Assembly (NCBI GenBank): GCA_003154775.1
Contig: PMES01000041.1
Location: 1-41,962, forward strand
Direction: 5' to 3'
Origin: Acidobacteriota bacterium
GTDB taxonomy: Bacteria > Acidobacteriota > Terriglobia > Acidiferrales > UBA7541
Length of the DNA: 41,962 nucleotides
Shown: piece after piece, positions 14,796-23,642 of the stretch
How positions within the stretch are numbered: the first letter of the stretch is position 1
Layout of the letters: each line of letters begins with the position of its first letter
Position numbers and translations under genes: made by a program
Notes under the pieces: generated by a model
What the model saw: the letters and a program-made list of their open reading frames with translations, nothing else
Told to the model about the DNA's origin: nothing
The model's database searches: none

Positions 14796-17759
14796 ATGGA
14801 CGCGAAGCGTGCATTTCGCGGCCGTGTAGCCGTATTGGCGATAGTCTTTTTCGTACTTGCTGGACCTACTTTCCCCGGATTCTCCACTTTCGCCAGCAAC
14901 CCGGAAGAGCATTCCCGCGATCACAAGCCCACTTACCTCTTGCATGCTTCCCTGAACGAAACGACGTTGGAAGAAAAGTTTGAAGATTACCTTGGCGCCG
15001 AGGCGCAAACGCAGAGCAATCCAGCGCAGGCGCAGGAGTTTATCGAGCGCATCGATTGGGGCGGACTCCGACGCATACGCCGGGACACCGTGAATGCGCG
15101 CATCTTCAGCCGCGTGAACGATCCCTACAACGAAGAGACGCTGCGGCGGGATTTTCAGGCGCTGTGGAACACGCAGTTTTTTGAAGATGTCAAGTTGCGC
15201 GTGGAAGATTCGCCGGACAAGCCGGGCGGCAAGATCATTACCTGGGAAGTGAAGGAGCGGCCGGTGATTCGCCGCATCCGTTATGACGGGATCAAGTCGA
15301 TCTCCGAGTCGGACATCCTGGACCGGTTCAAGGAAAAGAAGGTTGGGTTGACGGTGGAGAGCCAGTTCGACCCGACGCGCATCAAGAAAGCGGAAGTGGT
15401 GCTGAAGGAACTGCTGGGAGAGCATGGCAGACAGTTCGCGACGGTGACGCCGCAGTACGAGCGGATTGCTTCCAGCAACGCGGTGATCCTGGTATTCAAA
15501 ATCAACGAAGGGCCAAAGGTCAAAGTTGGGAAGATCCTGTTCACGGGGAACCACGCCTTCAGCAACCGGAAATTGATCCGCTCGATGCACAACGACCGGC
15601 CATACTCGGTTCCACTGTACCTAACCGAATTCAATGTGCTGAGCAAGACGTACGATCACGACAAGCTCATCGAGGACATTGAAGTGGGTATTCACGGGGT
15701 GTACGCGGATAACGGCTACTTCAAGGCGCTGGTGAAGGACCCCATCCTGGAGAATATCGATACGGAAGGCTGGCGGCTGGGCATACCCCTTACGGGAAGA
15801 ACGAAAGGGAAGGCGGTCAACATGACCATCCCGATCGACGAGGGCGAGCGCTACCGGATGGGCACGTTGAAAATCGCCAGCAGCGATCCGGACAAGGGGC
15901 TTTCCTTGAAGGTGGACGCGCTGAAGAACGTATTCCCGCTGAAGCAGGGAGACATTTTTTCTTCGGCCAAAATACGCAAAGCGCTCGCAGATTACGGAAA
16001 AATCTACGGGCGGTACGGTTTCATCGACTTTGTGCCCACCCCGGAAACGGATATCAACGAAGAAGCCAAGCGCATTGACGTGACCATGAAGTTCGAGGAA
16101 GGCAAGCAGTACTACGTTCGCCGCATCGACTTCACCGGGAACACCACCACGCGCGACAAAGTGATCCGGCGCGAATTGCTGCTTGACGAAGGCGCGCTCT
16201 TCGACAAGCACGCGTGGGAAGTCAGTATTTTGCGGCTGAACCAGTTGGACTATTTCGACAAGCTGGATGCGGACAAGGCCGTGGAGATCAAGCGCAACAC
16301 GAAAGAGGGCACCGTCGACCTGCTGCTGAAGTTGAAGGAAAAGGGCAAGCAATCGATTGGCTTGCAGGGCGGCGTCAGCGGGCTGATGGGAGGATTCATC
16401 GGGCTGACCTACCAGACGAACAACTTCCTGGGACTCGGCGAGACGCTGACCCTTTCGGCTCAGGTAGGGCAATATCAACGCACCATAATGTTCGGTTTCA
16501 CGGAACCCTACCTGTTCGACCGCCCGATCTCGAGCGGCTTTACGGTGTTCTCGTCGTTGTACAAATTCAACGAGGCGCAGCAGGCGGCGCTGTTGACGGG
16601 GGCAGCGGTCAGCATCAACCCGCAATACATTCAGGACTACAACCAGAACAGCACGGGATTCACGATGTATGCGAGTTACCCGCTGAAGCGGCGCGTGTTT
16701 ACGCGCCTTGGTTTGACGTACGGCTTGACGCGAACGGACATCACGACCTACAACCAGGCGTCCAACCTCCTGTTTACTCAATTGCAGTATCAGAGCATCG
16801 CGGGGCCAAGCGCGTTGAACGGAATCCTGGCTAGCACGATCACGGCAACCATCAACCACAACGCCCTCAATAACCCGGTGAACGCGACGTCGGGGAAGAG
16901 CTACTTCTATTCGCTGGCGTTCACGGGCGGGCCAATCGGCGGCAACGTCAACACCATCACGAATACGGGGGAGTACAAGTATTTCCACCCGATCAATAAG
17001 AGGCGGAATGCGATCGGGGTGAGGTTCCTGGGCGCGTTCACGATAGGGTATGGCGGGAAGGAAGTACCCCCGTACAGCCGCTTCTACATGGGCGGGGAGA
17101 ACGACATCCGCGGGTTTGATATTCGCGGGATTTCGCCGGTGACGTACATCCCCAGCGTGGTGGACCAGACGATATCGTTCCCGTATCGAGGCGGGACGGG
17201 GTCTCTCAACGTCCCCCTGCTGGTAAACACGATCGTGTTCCCGGGTGGCGATTTGGAGGGAGTGGGGAATTTTGAGTACCGCATCCCCATTGCCGGGCCC
17301 GTGAGCGTGACGTTGTTCGCGGATGCGGGCACCACAGGGATCGTGGACAAGAGCGCGTTGCGACTGGACTCGACGGGAGTGGCGAACATCAATTCGCAGT
17401 TTCCGCTGGTGAACCAACAGTCGCAGTTGCAAATCGCGCCAGGCACAAACTTTCATCCGCGGGTGTCCACAGGTATCGAATTCAATATCAACCTGCCGAT
17501 CGTGCAAGCGCCGTTCCGGATCTACTGGGCCTACAATCCGGTGCGGTTTCACCAGACGATTGGGGCGCCCTACGACAGCATCAATATGAATAACCTGTAC
17601 TTGCAATGCCGCGCGCTGGGGCTGACCGATCCATTGAAGCCGAACAGTTGCGATCCCATTATTCTCACTCCGATTTCTCCGTACCTGGTGAATCCGGGAC
17701 GCCTGAATTACTTTGAACTGCGGAGCACATTCCGGTTCACGGTGAGCCGGACGTTCTAG
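14796..17759 (+). CDS. bamA: BamA outer-membrane protein assembly factor
   Basis: 987 residues from ATG 14796; ATG 14760 and 14700 are in frame and no start has a good Shine-Dalgarno. The signal peptide (VAVLAIVFFVLAGPTF) is followed by POTRA repeats (about 75-510), e.g. IRRIRYDGIKSISESDILDR, VKVGKILFTGNHAFSNRKLI and YVRRIDFTGNTTTRDKVIRR. A 16-strand Omp85 barrel follows (about 540-987), with the loop-6 motif in YMGGENDIRGFDIRG. It ends in aromatic Phe (FRFTVSRTF), the usual outer-membrane signal. BamA folds and inserts barrel proteins. It is longer than E. coli BamA (810), mainly from an N-terminal extension and longer barrel loops; one late extracellular stretch contains two cysteines (LYLQCRALG … PNSCDPII). 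Confidence 0.95.
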   Translation: MDAKRAFRGRVAVLAIVFFVLAGPTFPGFSTFASNPEEHSRDHKPTYLLHASLNETTLEEKFEDYLGAEAQTQSNPAQAQEFIERIDWGGLRRIRRDTVNARIFSRVNDPYNEETLRRDFQALWNTQFFEDVKLRVEDSPDKPGGKIITWEVKERPVIRRIRYDGIKSISESDILDRFKEKKVGLTVESQFDPTRIKKAEVVLKELLGEHGRQFATVTPQYERIASSNAVILVFKINEGPKVKVGKILFTGNHAFSNRKLIRSMHNDRPYSVPLYLTEFNVLSKTYDHDKLIEDIEVGIHGVYADNGYFKALVKDPILENIDTEGWRLGIPLTGRTKGKAVNMTIPIDEGERYRMGTLKIASSDPDKGLSLKVDALKNVFPLKQGDIFSSAKIRKALADYGKIYGRYGFIDFVPTPETDINEEAKRIDVTMKFEEGKQYYVRRIDFTGNTTTRDKVIRRELLLDEGALFDKHAWEVSILRLNQLDYFDKLDADKAVEIKRNTKEGTVDLLLKLKEKGKQSIGLQGGVSGLMGGFIGLTYQTNNFLGLGETLTLSAQVGQYQRTIMFGFTEPYLFDRPISSGFTVFSSLYKFNEAQQAALLTGAAVSINPQYIQDYNQNSTGFTMYASYPLKRRVFTRLGLTYGLTRTDITTYNQASNLLFTQLQYQSIAGPSALNGILASTITATINHNALNNPVNATSGKSYFYSLAFTGGPIGGNVNTITNTGEYKYFHPINKRRNAIGVRFLGAFTIGYGGKEVPPYSRFYMGGENDIRGFDIRGISPVTYIPSVVDQTISFPYRGGTGSLNVPLLVNTIVFPGGDLEGVGNFEYRIPIAGPVSVTLFADAGTTGIVDKSALRLDSTGVANINSQFPLVNQQSQLQIAPGTNFHPRVSTGIEFNINLPIVQAPFRIYWAYNPVRFHQTIGAPYDSINMNNLYLQCRALGLTDPLKPNSCDPIILTPISPYLVNPGRLNYFELRSTFRFTVSRTF

Positions 17760-17970
17760 CAGGTGGCCGGGACTGAGGACTTTTTCAGAGAGGTACGGTA
17801 GCCAGGAAAATGGCGAAAGAGGCGGCAAAAAGTGATCCGGCAGAGGCTCCAAGGGGAGAATTGAGCAGCAGGCCAGAGAAGAAAGCACAATTATGAGATT
17901 CTTCAACCGAGATTCAGCAACAAGGTGCGCGGGGGATACCCGCGGCACCGGCATGAGGGAGAAGTGCCTT

Positions 17971-20900
17971 ATGGAGTGGCGTAAGATCATAAATTGCGCA
18001 GTGGTGGCATTTGCGTGCACGGCCGTGCTCTTGGGCGGGTGCAGCAGTTCAGGCGTGAACGTGATCACGGTGACCGTCAGTCCGTCCGCGGCAACCGTGA
18101 TTGCCGGACAGATACAGACCTTCACCGCGACGGTAGCCGGGAGTACGACGACGACGGTGGCGAACTGGCCGTGCACTTATTCCTATACGCCCCTGCCGAC
18201 AGCGTCTGACCAGAACCCGGCGGCGGTGACGGGAACCTGCACCAGCGGGCAGAGCATGAACGGCGGTTCGATCGGCACCTGGGTGATTACCACGACGGAC
18301 GGATCAAACGTTCTTACCTTCACGGCGCCTTCGTTGGCTAACTTTCCGAGCCCCCCGCCCACGCTTACTTTCACGGCGGAAGCGGACGCGGACAACAAGA
18401 AGACCGCAACCGCGATAGTGACGCTGGATTCGGGGATTCGCGCTTCGCTTTCGCCATCAACGGTGACGATTCCCGTGGGATTGACGCCGGCAGCGCAAGT
18501 GGTCTTCACTCCATCGCTGGAGAATGCGCCGGCGCTTGGTCTGCAGTGGAAGTTAGTGCAGCCGAACCCGGGCGACACCACGAACACAAACAACGATACG
18601 GCCAATCCCCTGGCGGTGACGTGCAGTCCGACCTGCGGGACAATGGATACAGGCAACAACGGAATCTATACCGCACCGTCAGTGCTACCAACCGCCACCA
18701 CACCGGCAGGAAGCACAACAACAGCTCCGACGACGGTGTACCTAGTCATGTGGAAGAGTGTTGCTCCCCAGAACGCCGCGGTGGCCCAGATCACGCTGGT
18801 CAGCGCCACGAATAATTCCATCAACTTTCAGGGGATTTTCCCAACCACCGTCGCGGCGGGCAGCGCTTTGCAGGAGATCTACCTGAACGCCGAGAACCTA
18901 CTCAACTCGACGGAGATACTCTTCTTTCCGCCCGGGTCAACTCAGGGGCTCCCCATCGTTTCGACCTACATCTTCACGATTCCCATTTCATCGGAGTACT
19001 GCACAGCCAGCGCCAGCGGGGTGACGCCCGTGGTGACCTGCGGCGCTTCGCTCATGACGCGAATCGAACTAACGTCCGCGCAGTTGGCGGTTCCAGGGAC
19101 CGCACAGATCGAGATTACGGGGATTCCGGGGGATGATGTGGCGATATTCCCGTGCACAAACGTGCCCAATTCGGACGGATCAACCACCACGAGCAACATC
19201 TCCTGCCCGCTGACCATCGCGTACACCAGCCCGGCGTTGGTAGCCGCCGCGCCCGACAGCTTTCCGCAGGGCACCAGTGCCAGCATTGCCGTGGACGGAG
19301 GGTATTACGGGAGCACCAGCACGCAGATCGTGAAATTGCTGCTGGACGGGTCGTCGACGGGTTCGTTCTCTTCATCCGGTTCACGGCGGCTTGTCGGTAG
19401 CCCGCAAGGAAGCACTTTGCAGAATCCGGGACTGTATGAGGTAACGATCCAGAGCAACGCGCCGCAGGGCTCGCAACCGCTGTTTCCCACCGCGACGACC
19501 AACGTGGCCGTGCAGCCCACGTTCACCAATTTCAATCCGAATCCGTTGAGCGTTCCTTGCCCTGGCGCTCCAGCCCCACAGTCGTCATACCCTCCGTGTA
19601 TTACTCTGGCATCCGCCAGCTCGTTACCTAGCAGCTTTGCCCTGGATTCGGCGAAGGGTTTCGCCGTGATGACGTTGCAGGGAACGAACGCGCTGCAGTT
19701 GATTGATCTGACCGGTTCGGCGCCGCAATTCGACGGCGGCCCCGTTTCGATTGCACCGGCAAGCGCACCGACCAGTGTGGCGCTGGATAATCAGATTAAT
19801 ATTCCGGGTTACAGCGGCCAGGACCTGGGAGTGGTGGTCAGCAGCGGAGACAGCAAGCTGTATCTGTATGCGATATCACGCACGAACATCACGCCGATCG
19901 GATCACCCATTCCAGTGGACCTGAATTCACTTTTGCAACAGACGGCAACCACACAGCCGACGCCCTATGCGGTTGGCGTCGATCCCGGGACGCACCTGGC
20001 GGCGCTGGTCTACGCAAGTACCAATACAAGTACCAATATCGGATTCATTGTGGATGTGAACCCCAACCTGGACGGCAGTGATACGCACACGTGCTTCATC
20101 AATTCCGCCGCCAAGAAACCGCCGTGCGTGATCGCGCCGGTTTCCATGGTCACGGGTAGCACGCCGCAAGTGGTGATGGAACCGGGAGCGCCGCTAGCGT
20201 ATGTGACCCCGGGCGGCCAGGGATCGAATGCGGTGGTGGATCTGTTGCAGCAAGGGGTGTCCGCGCAGATCGCCCCGGCGGTAACAAACGGAACGAGCGG
20301 TGCGGTGCGCACCAGCGGCCTCGTGAAAATCGTCACGCTGACGCCCCATGGGATTAACCCAGCCTTGGGTGGAACGGTGATCATCGCCGGGTTACTGCCC
20401 GCGGATTTGGATGGAACCTACGAGGTGATTCCTGGCAGCGTGATTGACGCATACACTTTCTCGTACGCGCAAAATGGCAACCCCCCGGATGAAGTCGAGA
20501 CGAACACGGCGAGCAGTCCGGGGACGGTGCAATATGGCACGCCGTACTATTCGTTTAATACGACAAACACAGTGACTGGTGCGGCCATCAATTCGACGAC
20601 GCGGACGTTGGCGTTTGCGGACCCTAACGCCAGCGCAGCGCAGATTACCTTCATCGGTACAGAAGATCAGGCGGTGACGGGATCACTCACGTTGACGGCC
20701 GGGAGCTGCAACGGCTGCACGCCGACGCCGGCGGGGGCGCCGGAACTCGGCTTCCGCTCAATCTCCTTCGATCCGTTCACCAATGTGCTGGTGGCGTATG
20801 ATCCGAACACACTCTCGGGGCCGACTTATCCGGGTAATGCCATTTCGCTGATCAACCCGGGCAGCGCCGCCCTCACCGGGGCCGGCACGTCGCCGTACCG

Positions 20901-22557
20901 CATCATTGCGGCCATCCCGACGGGACAGGTGGGCACAGGCTCGTACACGCCCGCAGGGCAGACCACAGCGGTAACAGTCAATGGCCCGATGATTTACGAC
21001 CCCAAGTCGAGGTTTGTTTTGGCCGCGAATGCCGGGAGCAACACGGTCAGCTATCTGAACCTGGATCCCGGCAATTTATTCAAGAAGGTGTACGTGCAGA
21101 CGCTGCAAGTGACCAGTCCAGGCGCAGCGGTTCCGAATGCGCAGCCGGCACTGGGCAGCGCGCCCGCCACAAGTTGCAATCCGACCAGCGCGATCAACTC
21201 GTGCATGCCGCAGGCCGTGCAACTTGGGCTGACGGCGACATTGCAGCTTTTCGGGGAAGGTTTCCTCTCCGGTGGAGGCACACCGGTTGTTCGACTGGAC
21301 GGCAGCCCCACAGGCGTGACGATCGTGCAAGATGCGACGCATGTGCTGACGGATAGCCAAATTAATGTAAGCATTGACGCGTCGGTCTTTACGGTGGCAC
21401 ACGATTTCGCGCTGGACGTAGTGGCGGGTGGCGTGGTGTCAAACTCCACCGATTTGCACGCCGTGGGCGTACTGAATTTGACTCCGGTATGCACCCCAAC
21501 AGCGTCATTTCCACAGGGGCCGGAAGGCGTAGCGATTGACGATTCGTTGCACATTGCCTTTGTGACCAACTACGCGTGCAACAGCGTATCGTTGATTACG
21601 ATTGATCCGCTGGGCTTCAAGACGAAGAACAGCACCGTGCCGTACGGCTCGGTGCTCACGACCGTACCCGTGGGCAACAACCCGATCGGCGTGGCGGTGA
21701 TCCCGCGACTGGGCTATGCGGTGGCGGCGAATAGTGGAGACACACCGAACGGGACTGCCTCCATCATCGACTACAATCACTTCAATACGCCGGATACGGC
21801 TGCCGTGGTGCCGATCATAACCACTTCCGGAACGACAACAACGACGAGCAATACTGTGTTGGTTGGACTCGCGCCACGGGGCGTGGCAATCGATCAGGAC
21901 CGCGCGCTGGCGCTGGTGGCCAACTTCGGATCAAACACCCTGTCTTCCATAGATCTGACCGTGCTCTTGCCGGGGGCCGTCACGACCACGTCGCCCGTGG
22001 CGACAACCGTGGCTTTGAGCGGGCCGCCGACAGCTATAGCGATCAGTCCCGACCAGGCGATTGCGGTAGTTACGAACCTGCAGAACACCGGCACAAGCGT
22101 TGCTTCGGCGGGAATTGACGTGGTGACGCTCTCTGGGTCCGTGCCGGTTCGAAGCACGACGGCTTCGGTGTCATCGCTGACGGCAAGCCTGACTGGAATT
22201 GTGTTCGATCCGACGCCCGCGTTCAATCCGACGCCCTCCGACCCGGTGTTCTACGCGACATCAACTCAGCAGAACGCGGTATACGTGTTCGATCCGAATA
22301 CCGGGTCGACGAATACCATCCAGGTGGGAGTCAACCCGTATTCGCTGGGCTACAACTACCAGACGGGAACACTGCTGACCATCAATTCGACGTCGAATAC
22401 GAGTTCGATAGTCGATGCGCAGAACCTCAAGACGCGCCAGACGCTGGGGATCACCAGCCAGTCGCAGTTCGCCGTGGCGGTGGATAACTGGTTCAACATG
22501 GCAGTAATTGCGGACCAGAACAACAACCGCGTGCTGCTGCTGGCTTTGCCCAAGTAA
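17971..22557 (+). CDS. Giant lipoprotein with Ig-like, IPT/TIG-like and beta-propeller repeats
   Basis: About 1,528 residues from ATG 17971, which has GAGGGAGAAG upstream and gives a compact lipoprotein signal (MEWRKIINCAVVAFACTAVL, lipobox LLGGC with Cys24). ATG 17893 would add 26 residues before it. The mature protein is Ser/Thr/Gly-rich and nearly all beta. Near residue 35 an Ig-like start is visible (TVTVSPSAATVIAGQIQTFT). IPT/TIG-like segments occur near 285 (FQGIFPTTVAAGS) and 1085 (LQLFGEGFLSGGGTPVVRLD). Two blocks of YVTN/NHL-like propeller blades (about 550-1030 and 1180-1528) show phrases such as GVAIDDSLHIAFVTNYACNS and IGVAVIPRLGYAVAANSGD. An outer-membrane surface or scaffold role is inferred. 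It lies between bamA and the Skp-like gene. Confidence 0.85.
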   Translation: MEWRKIINCAVVAFACTAVLLGGCSSSGVNVITVTVSPSAATVIAGQIQTFTATVAGSTTTTVANWPCTYSYTPLPTASDQNPAAVTGTCTSGQSMNGGSIGTWVITTTDGSNVLTFTAPSLANFPSPPPTLTFTAEADADNKKTATAIVTLDSGIRASLSPSTVTIPVGLTPAAQVVFTPSLENAPALGLQWKLVQPNPGDTTNTNNDTANPLAVTCSPTCGTMDTGNNGIYTAPSVLPTATTPAGSTTTAPTTVYLVMWKSVAPQNAAVAQITLVSATNNSINFQGIFPTTVAAGSALQEIYLNAENLLNSTEILFFPPGSTQGLPIVSTYIFTIPISSEYCTASASGVTPVVTCGASLMTRIELTSAQLAVPGTAQIEITGIPGDDVAIFPCTNVPNSDGSTTTSNISCPLTIAYTSPALVAAAPDSFPQGTSASIAVDGGYYGSTSTQIVKLLLDGSSTGSFSSSGSRRLVGSPQGSTLQNPGLYEVTIQSNAPQGSQPLFPTATTNVAVQPTFTNFNPNPLSVPCPGAPAPQSSYPPCITLASASSLPSSFALDSAKGFAVMTLQGTNALQLIDLTGSAPQFDGGPVSIAPASAPTSVALDNQINIPGYSGQDLGVVVSSGDSKLYLYAISRTNITPIGSPIPVDLNSLLQQTATTQPTPYAVGVDPGTHLAALVYASTNTSTNIGFIVDVNPNLDGSDTHTCFINSAAKKPPCVIAPVSMVTGSTPQVVMEPGAPLAYVTPGGQGSNAVVDLLQQGVSAQIAPAVTNGTSGAVRTSGLVKIVTLTPHGINPALGGTVIIAGLLPADLDGTYEVIPGSVIDAYTFSYAQNGNPPDEVETNTASSPGTVQYGTPYYSFNTTNTVTGAAINSTTRTLAFADPNASAAQITFIGTEDQAVTGSLTLTAGSCNGCTPTPAGAPELGFRSISFDPFTNVLVAYDPNTLSGPTYPGNAISLINPGSAALTGAGTSPYRIIAAIPTGQVGTGSYTPAGQTTAVTVNGPMIYDPKSRFVLAANAGSNTVSYLNLDPGNLFKKVYVQTLQVTSPGAAVPNAQPALGSAPATSCNPTSAINSCMPQAVQLGLTATLQLFGEGFLSGGGTPVVRLDGSPTGVTIVQDATHVLTDSQINVSIDASVFTVAHDFALDVVAGGVVSNSTDLHAVGVLNLTPVCTPTASFPQGPEGVAIDDSLHIAFVTNYACNSVSLITIDPLGFKTKNSTVPYGSVLTTVPVGNNPIGVAVIPRLGYAVAANSGDTPNGTASIIDYNHFNTPDTAAVVPIITTSGTTTTTSNTVLVGLAPRGVAIDQDRALALVANFGSNTLSSIDLTVLLPGAVTTTSPVATTVALSGPPTAIAISPDQAIAVVTNLQNTGTSVASAGIDVVTLSGSVPVRSTTASVSSLTASLTGIVFDPTPAFNPTPSDPVFYATSTQQNAVYVFDPNTGSTNTIQVGVNPYSLGYNYQTGTLLTINSTSNTSSIVDAQNLKTRQTLGITSQSQFAVAVDNWFNMAVIADQNNNRVLLLALPK

Positions 22558-22620
22558 GCCCCAGGCCAGTCGGTCAGATGGGCCGATAAGTCGCGGGAAG
22601 GGAGCGAGAAGGTATAGTGA

Positions 22621-22650
22621 TTGCGGGCCTATCCACAAGTCCGCTATACT
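22621..22650 (+). promoter_or_regulatory. Candidate promoter for the Skp/OmpH gene
   Basis: TTGCGG at 22621-22626 and TATACT at 22645-22650 are spaced by 18 nt. Transcription from about 22657 would give a leader of about 215 nt before the GTG at 22872. This would allow the chaperone gene to be expressed separately from the giant lipoprotein gene. Confidence 0.5.
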
Positions 22651-22676
22651 TTCGTGTTTGTACTGTGGCTGCCGGA

Positions 22677-22791
22677 GCCCGCGAGGGCACGATGGTGCCG
22701 GAAGCGCAGGTGGAAACCCGGAAGGACTCGCAGACAACCAGATTGTCTTCGCTCCCTGGGGATCAGCAAAGATTGCAACCGGTCGACGGTT
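22677..22791 (+). other. Structured leader of the Skp/OmpH gene (three hairpins)
   Basis: Three compact inverted repeats lie in the presumed 5' leader. GGCAC-GATG-GTGCC (22686-22699) overlaps an alternative GCCC-GCGA-GGGC (22677-22688), so the two are mutually exclusive. AGACAA-CCAGA-TTGTCT is at 22732-22748, and AACCG-GTCGA-CGGTT at 22777-22791. I do not recognise a known riboswitch. It could be a regulatory leader or ordinary stabilising structure. Confidence 0.35.
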
Positions 22792-22871
22792 AAGAACGCA
22801 AGGGGTTGACATTCCACGCCGCCCAACCGCGGAAATGGATGTGCGGCCCGGAGAACAACAAGGAGAATACA

Positions 22872-23528
22872 GTGAATTCGAGAAACATGATTCGCATGGC
22901 TGCGCTAAGTGTTGCTTGCCTGCTGGGAACAGCGGCTGTCTGGGCGCAGGGGACCACGGTGGCGGGCTCCGCCAGCGGGACAAAAGCGGCGGTGATCAAC
23001 GTGCGGCAGGCGATTGTGTCCACCGCCGAAGGCAAGCTGGCATCCGCGGAATTGCAGTCGCAGTTTGCGCCGCGGCAGAACGAACTGGAGAACCTCAACA
23101 AGCAGGTCAACGATCTGCGGCAGCAACTTGCCGCGAACCAGACCACCTGGAGCGACGAGCAGAAAGCCAAGGCGCAAACACAGGGGCAACGGTTAGCTGC
23201 TCAGCTTGATCGCAAGAACAACGAACTCAACGAGGACGTGCAGGCCGCGCAGGGCGAAGTGGTGGACCGCATCGGGCGGAAAATGATGGACGTGCTGGAC
23301 CGCTATTCGCGGGAAAACGGATATGTGGTGGTGCTCGATACATCGGCGCAGAATTCGCCGATTCTGTATGCGTCGGCGAATATCGATGTCACACAGGAGA
23401 TCATTAAGCTGTACGATCAGGCGTATCCGATAAAGGCGGGTGGCACAACACCGGCAACCAAGCCGGCGGCGAACACGCCGAAGCCAGTGGCGAGCACGCC
23501 GAAGCCAGCGCCAGCGACGAAGCCGTAA
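22872..23528 (+). CDS. OmpH/Skp-family periplasmic chaperone
   Basis: 218 residues from GTG 22872, with AAGGAGA at 22860-22866 as a strong ribosome binding site. The signal peptide ends near AAVWAQG. The mature protein starts with the OmpH strand KAAVINVRQAIVSTAEGKLA, then a long coiled coil (about 60-140, heptad-like NELENLNKQVNDLRQQLAAN, QLDRKNNELNEDVQAAQGEV), and a final strand/helix (NGYVVVLDTSAQNSPILYAS, VTQEIIKLYDQAYP). This is the trimeric 'jellyfish' architecture of Skp, which carries unfolded outer-membrane proteins to BamA. A Pro/Thr/Lys-rich tail (TPKPVASTPKPAPATKP) is extra compared with E. coli Skp and may touch peptidoglycan or simply be disordered. It is close to bamA but separated by the giant lipoprotein gene. 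Confidence 0.88.
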   Translation: MNSRNMIRMAALSVACLLGTAAVWAQGTTVAGSASGTKAAVINVRQAIVSTAEGKLASAELQSQFAPRQNELENLNKQVNDLRQQLAANQTTWSDEQKAKAQTQGQRLAAQLDRKNNELNEDVQAAQGEVVDRIGRKMMDVLDRYSRENGYVVVLDTSAQNSPILYASANIDVTQEIIKLYDQAYPIKAGGTTPATKPAANTPKPVASTPKPAPATKP

Positions 23529-23565
23529 GCAGCAAGGACGAAGCCGTAAGCGGCAGGGACGAAGG
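23516..23565 (+). repeat. 21-nt tandem repeat over the end of the Skp gene
   Basis: Two 21-nt units at 23516-23536 and 23537-23557, differing at two positions, are followed by a partial third unit (GACGAAGG, 23558-23565). The unit begins GACGAAGCCGTAAGC. The stop codon TAA lies in unit 1 (23526-23528), so the array starts within the coding tail and continues past it. Confidence 0.7.
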
Positions 23566-23580
23566 CTTGCCAAGCAGCAG

Positions 23581-23616
23581 AGGGTTGCGGCCTGAAGAAG
23601 GCGGCAGCCCTTTTTT
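23581..23616 (+). terminator. Rho-independent terminator of the Skp/OmpH gene
   Basis: AGGGTTGC (23581-23588) pairs with GCAGCCCT (23604-23611) with one G-T wobble. Inside it GCCT (23590-23593) pairs with AGGC (23599-23602). A run of six T follows (23611-23616). It lies between the convergent Skp and TPR genes. Confidence 0.85.
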
Positions 23617-23642
23617 GTTTTCCGGACGATGGTCGCCGACGG

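Noticed and set aside
15621-18176. 851-codon open frame on the minus strand across bamA
   Set aside because: It is antisense to a clear BamA gene. Its product is His/Arg/Val-rich without domains, a common artefact of GC-rich coding strands.
22660-22805. Known riboswitch (c-di-GMP or cobalamin class) ahead of the Skp gene
   Set aside because: The conserved core sequences of these classes could not be matched; only generic hairpins are visible.
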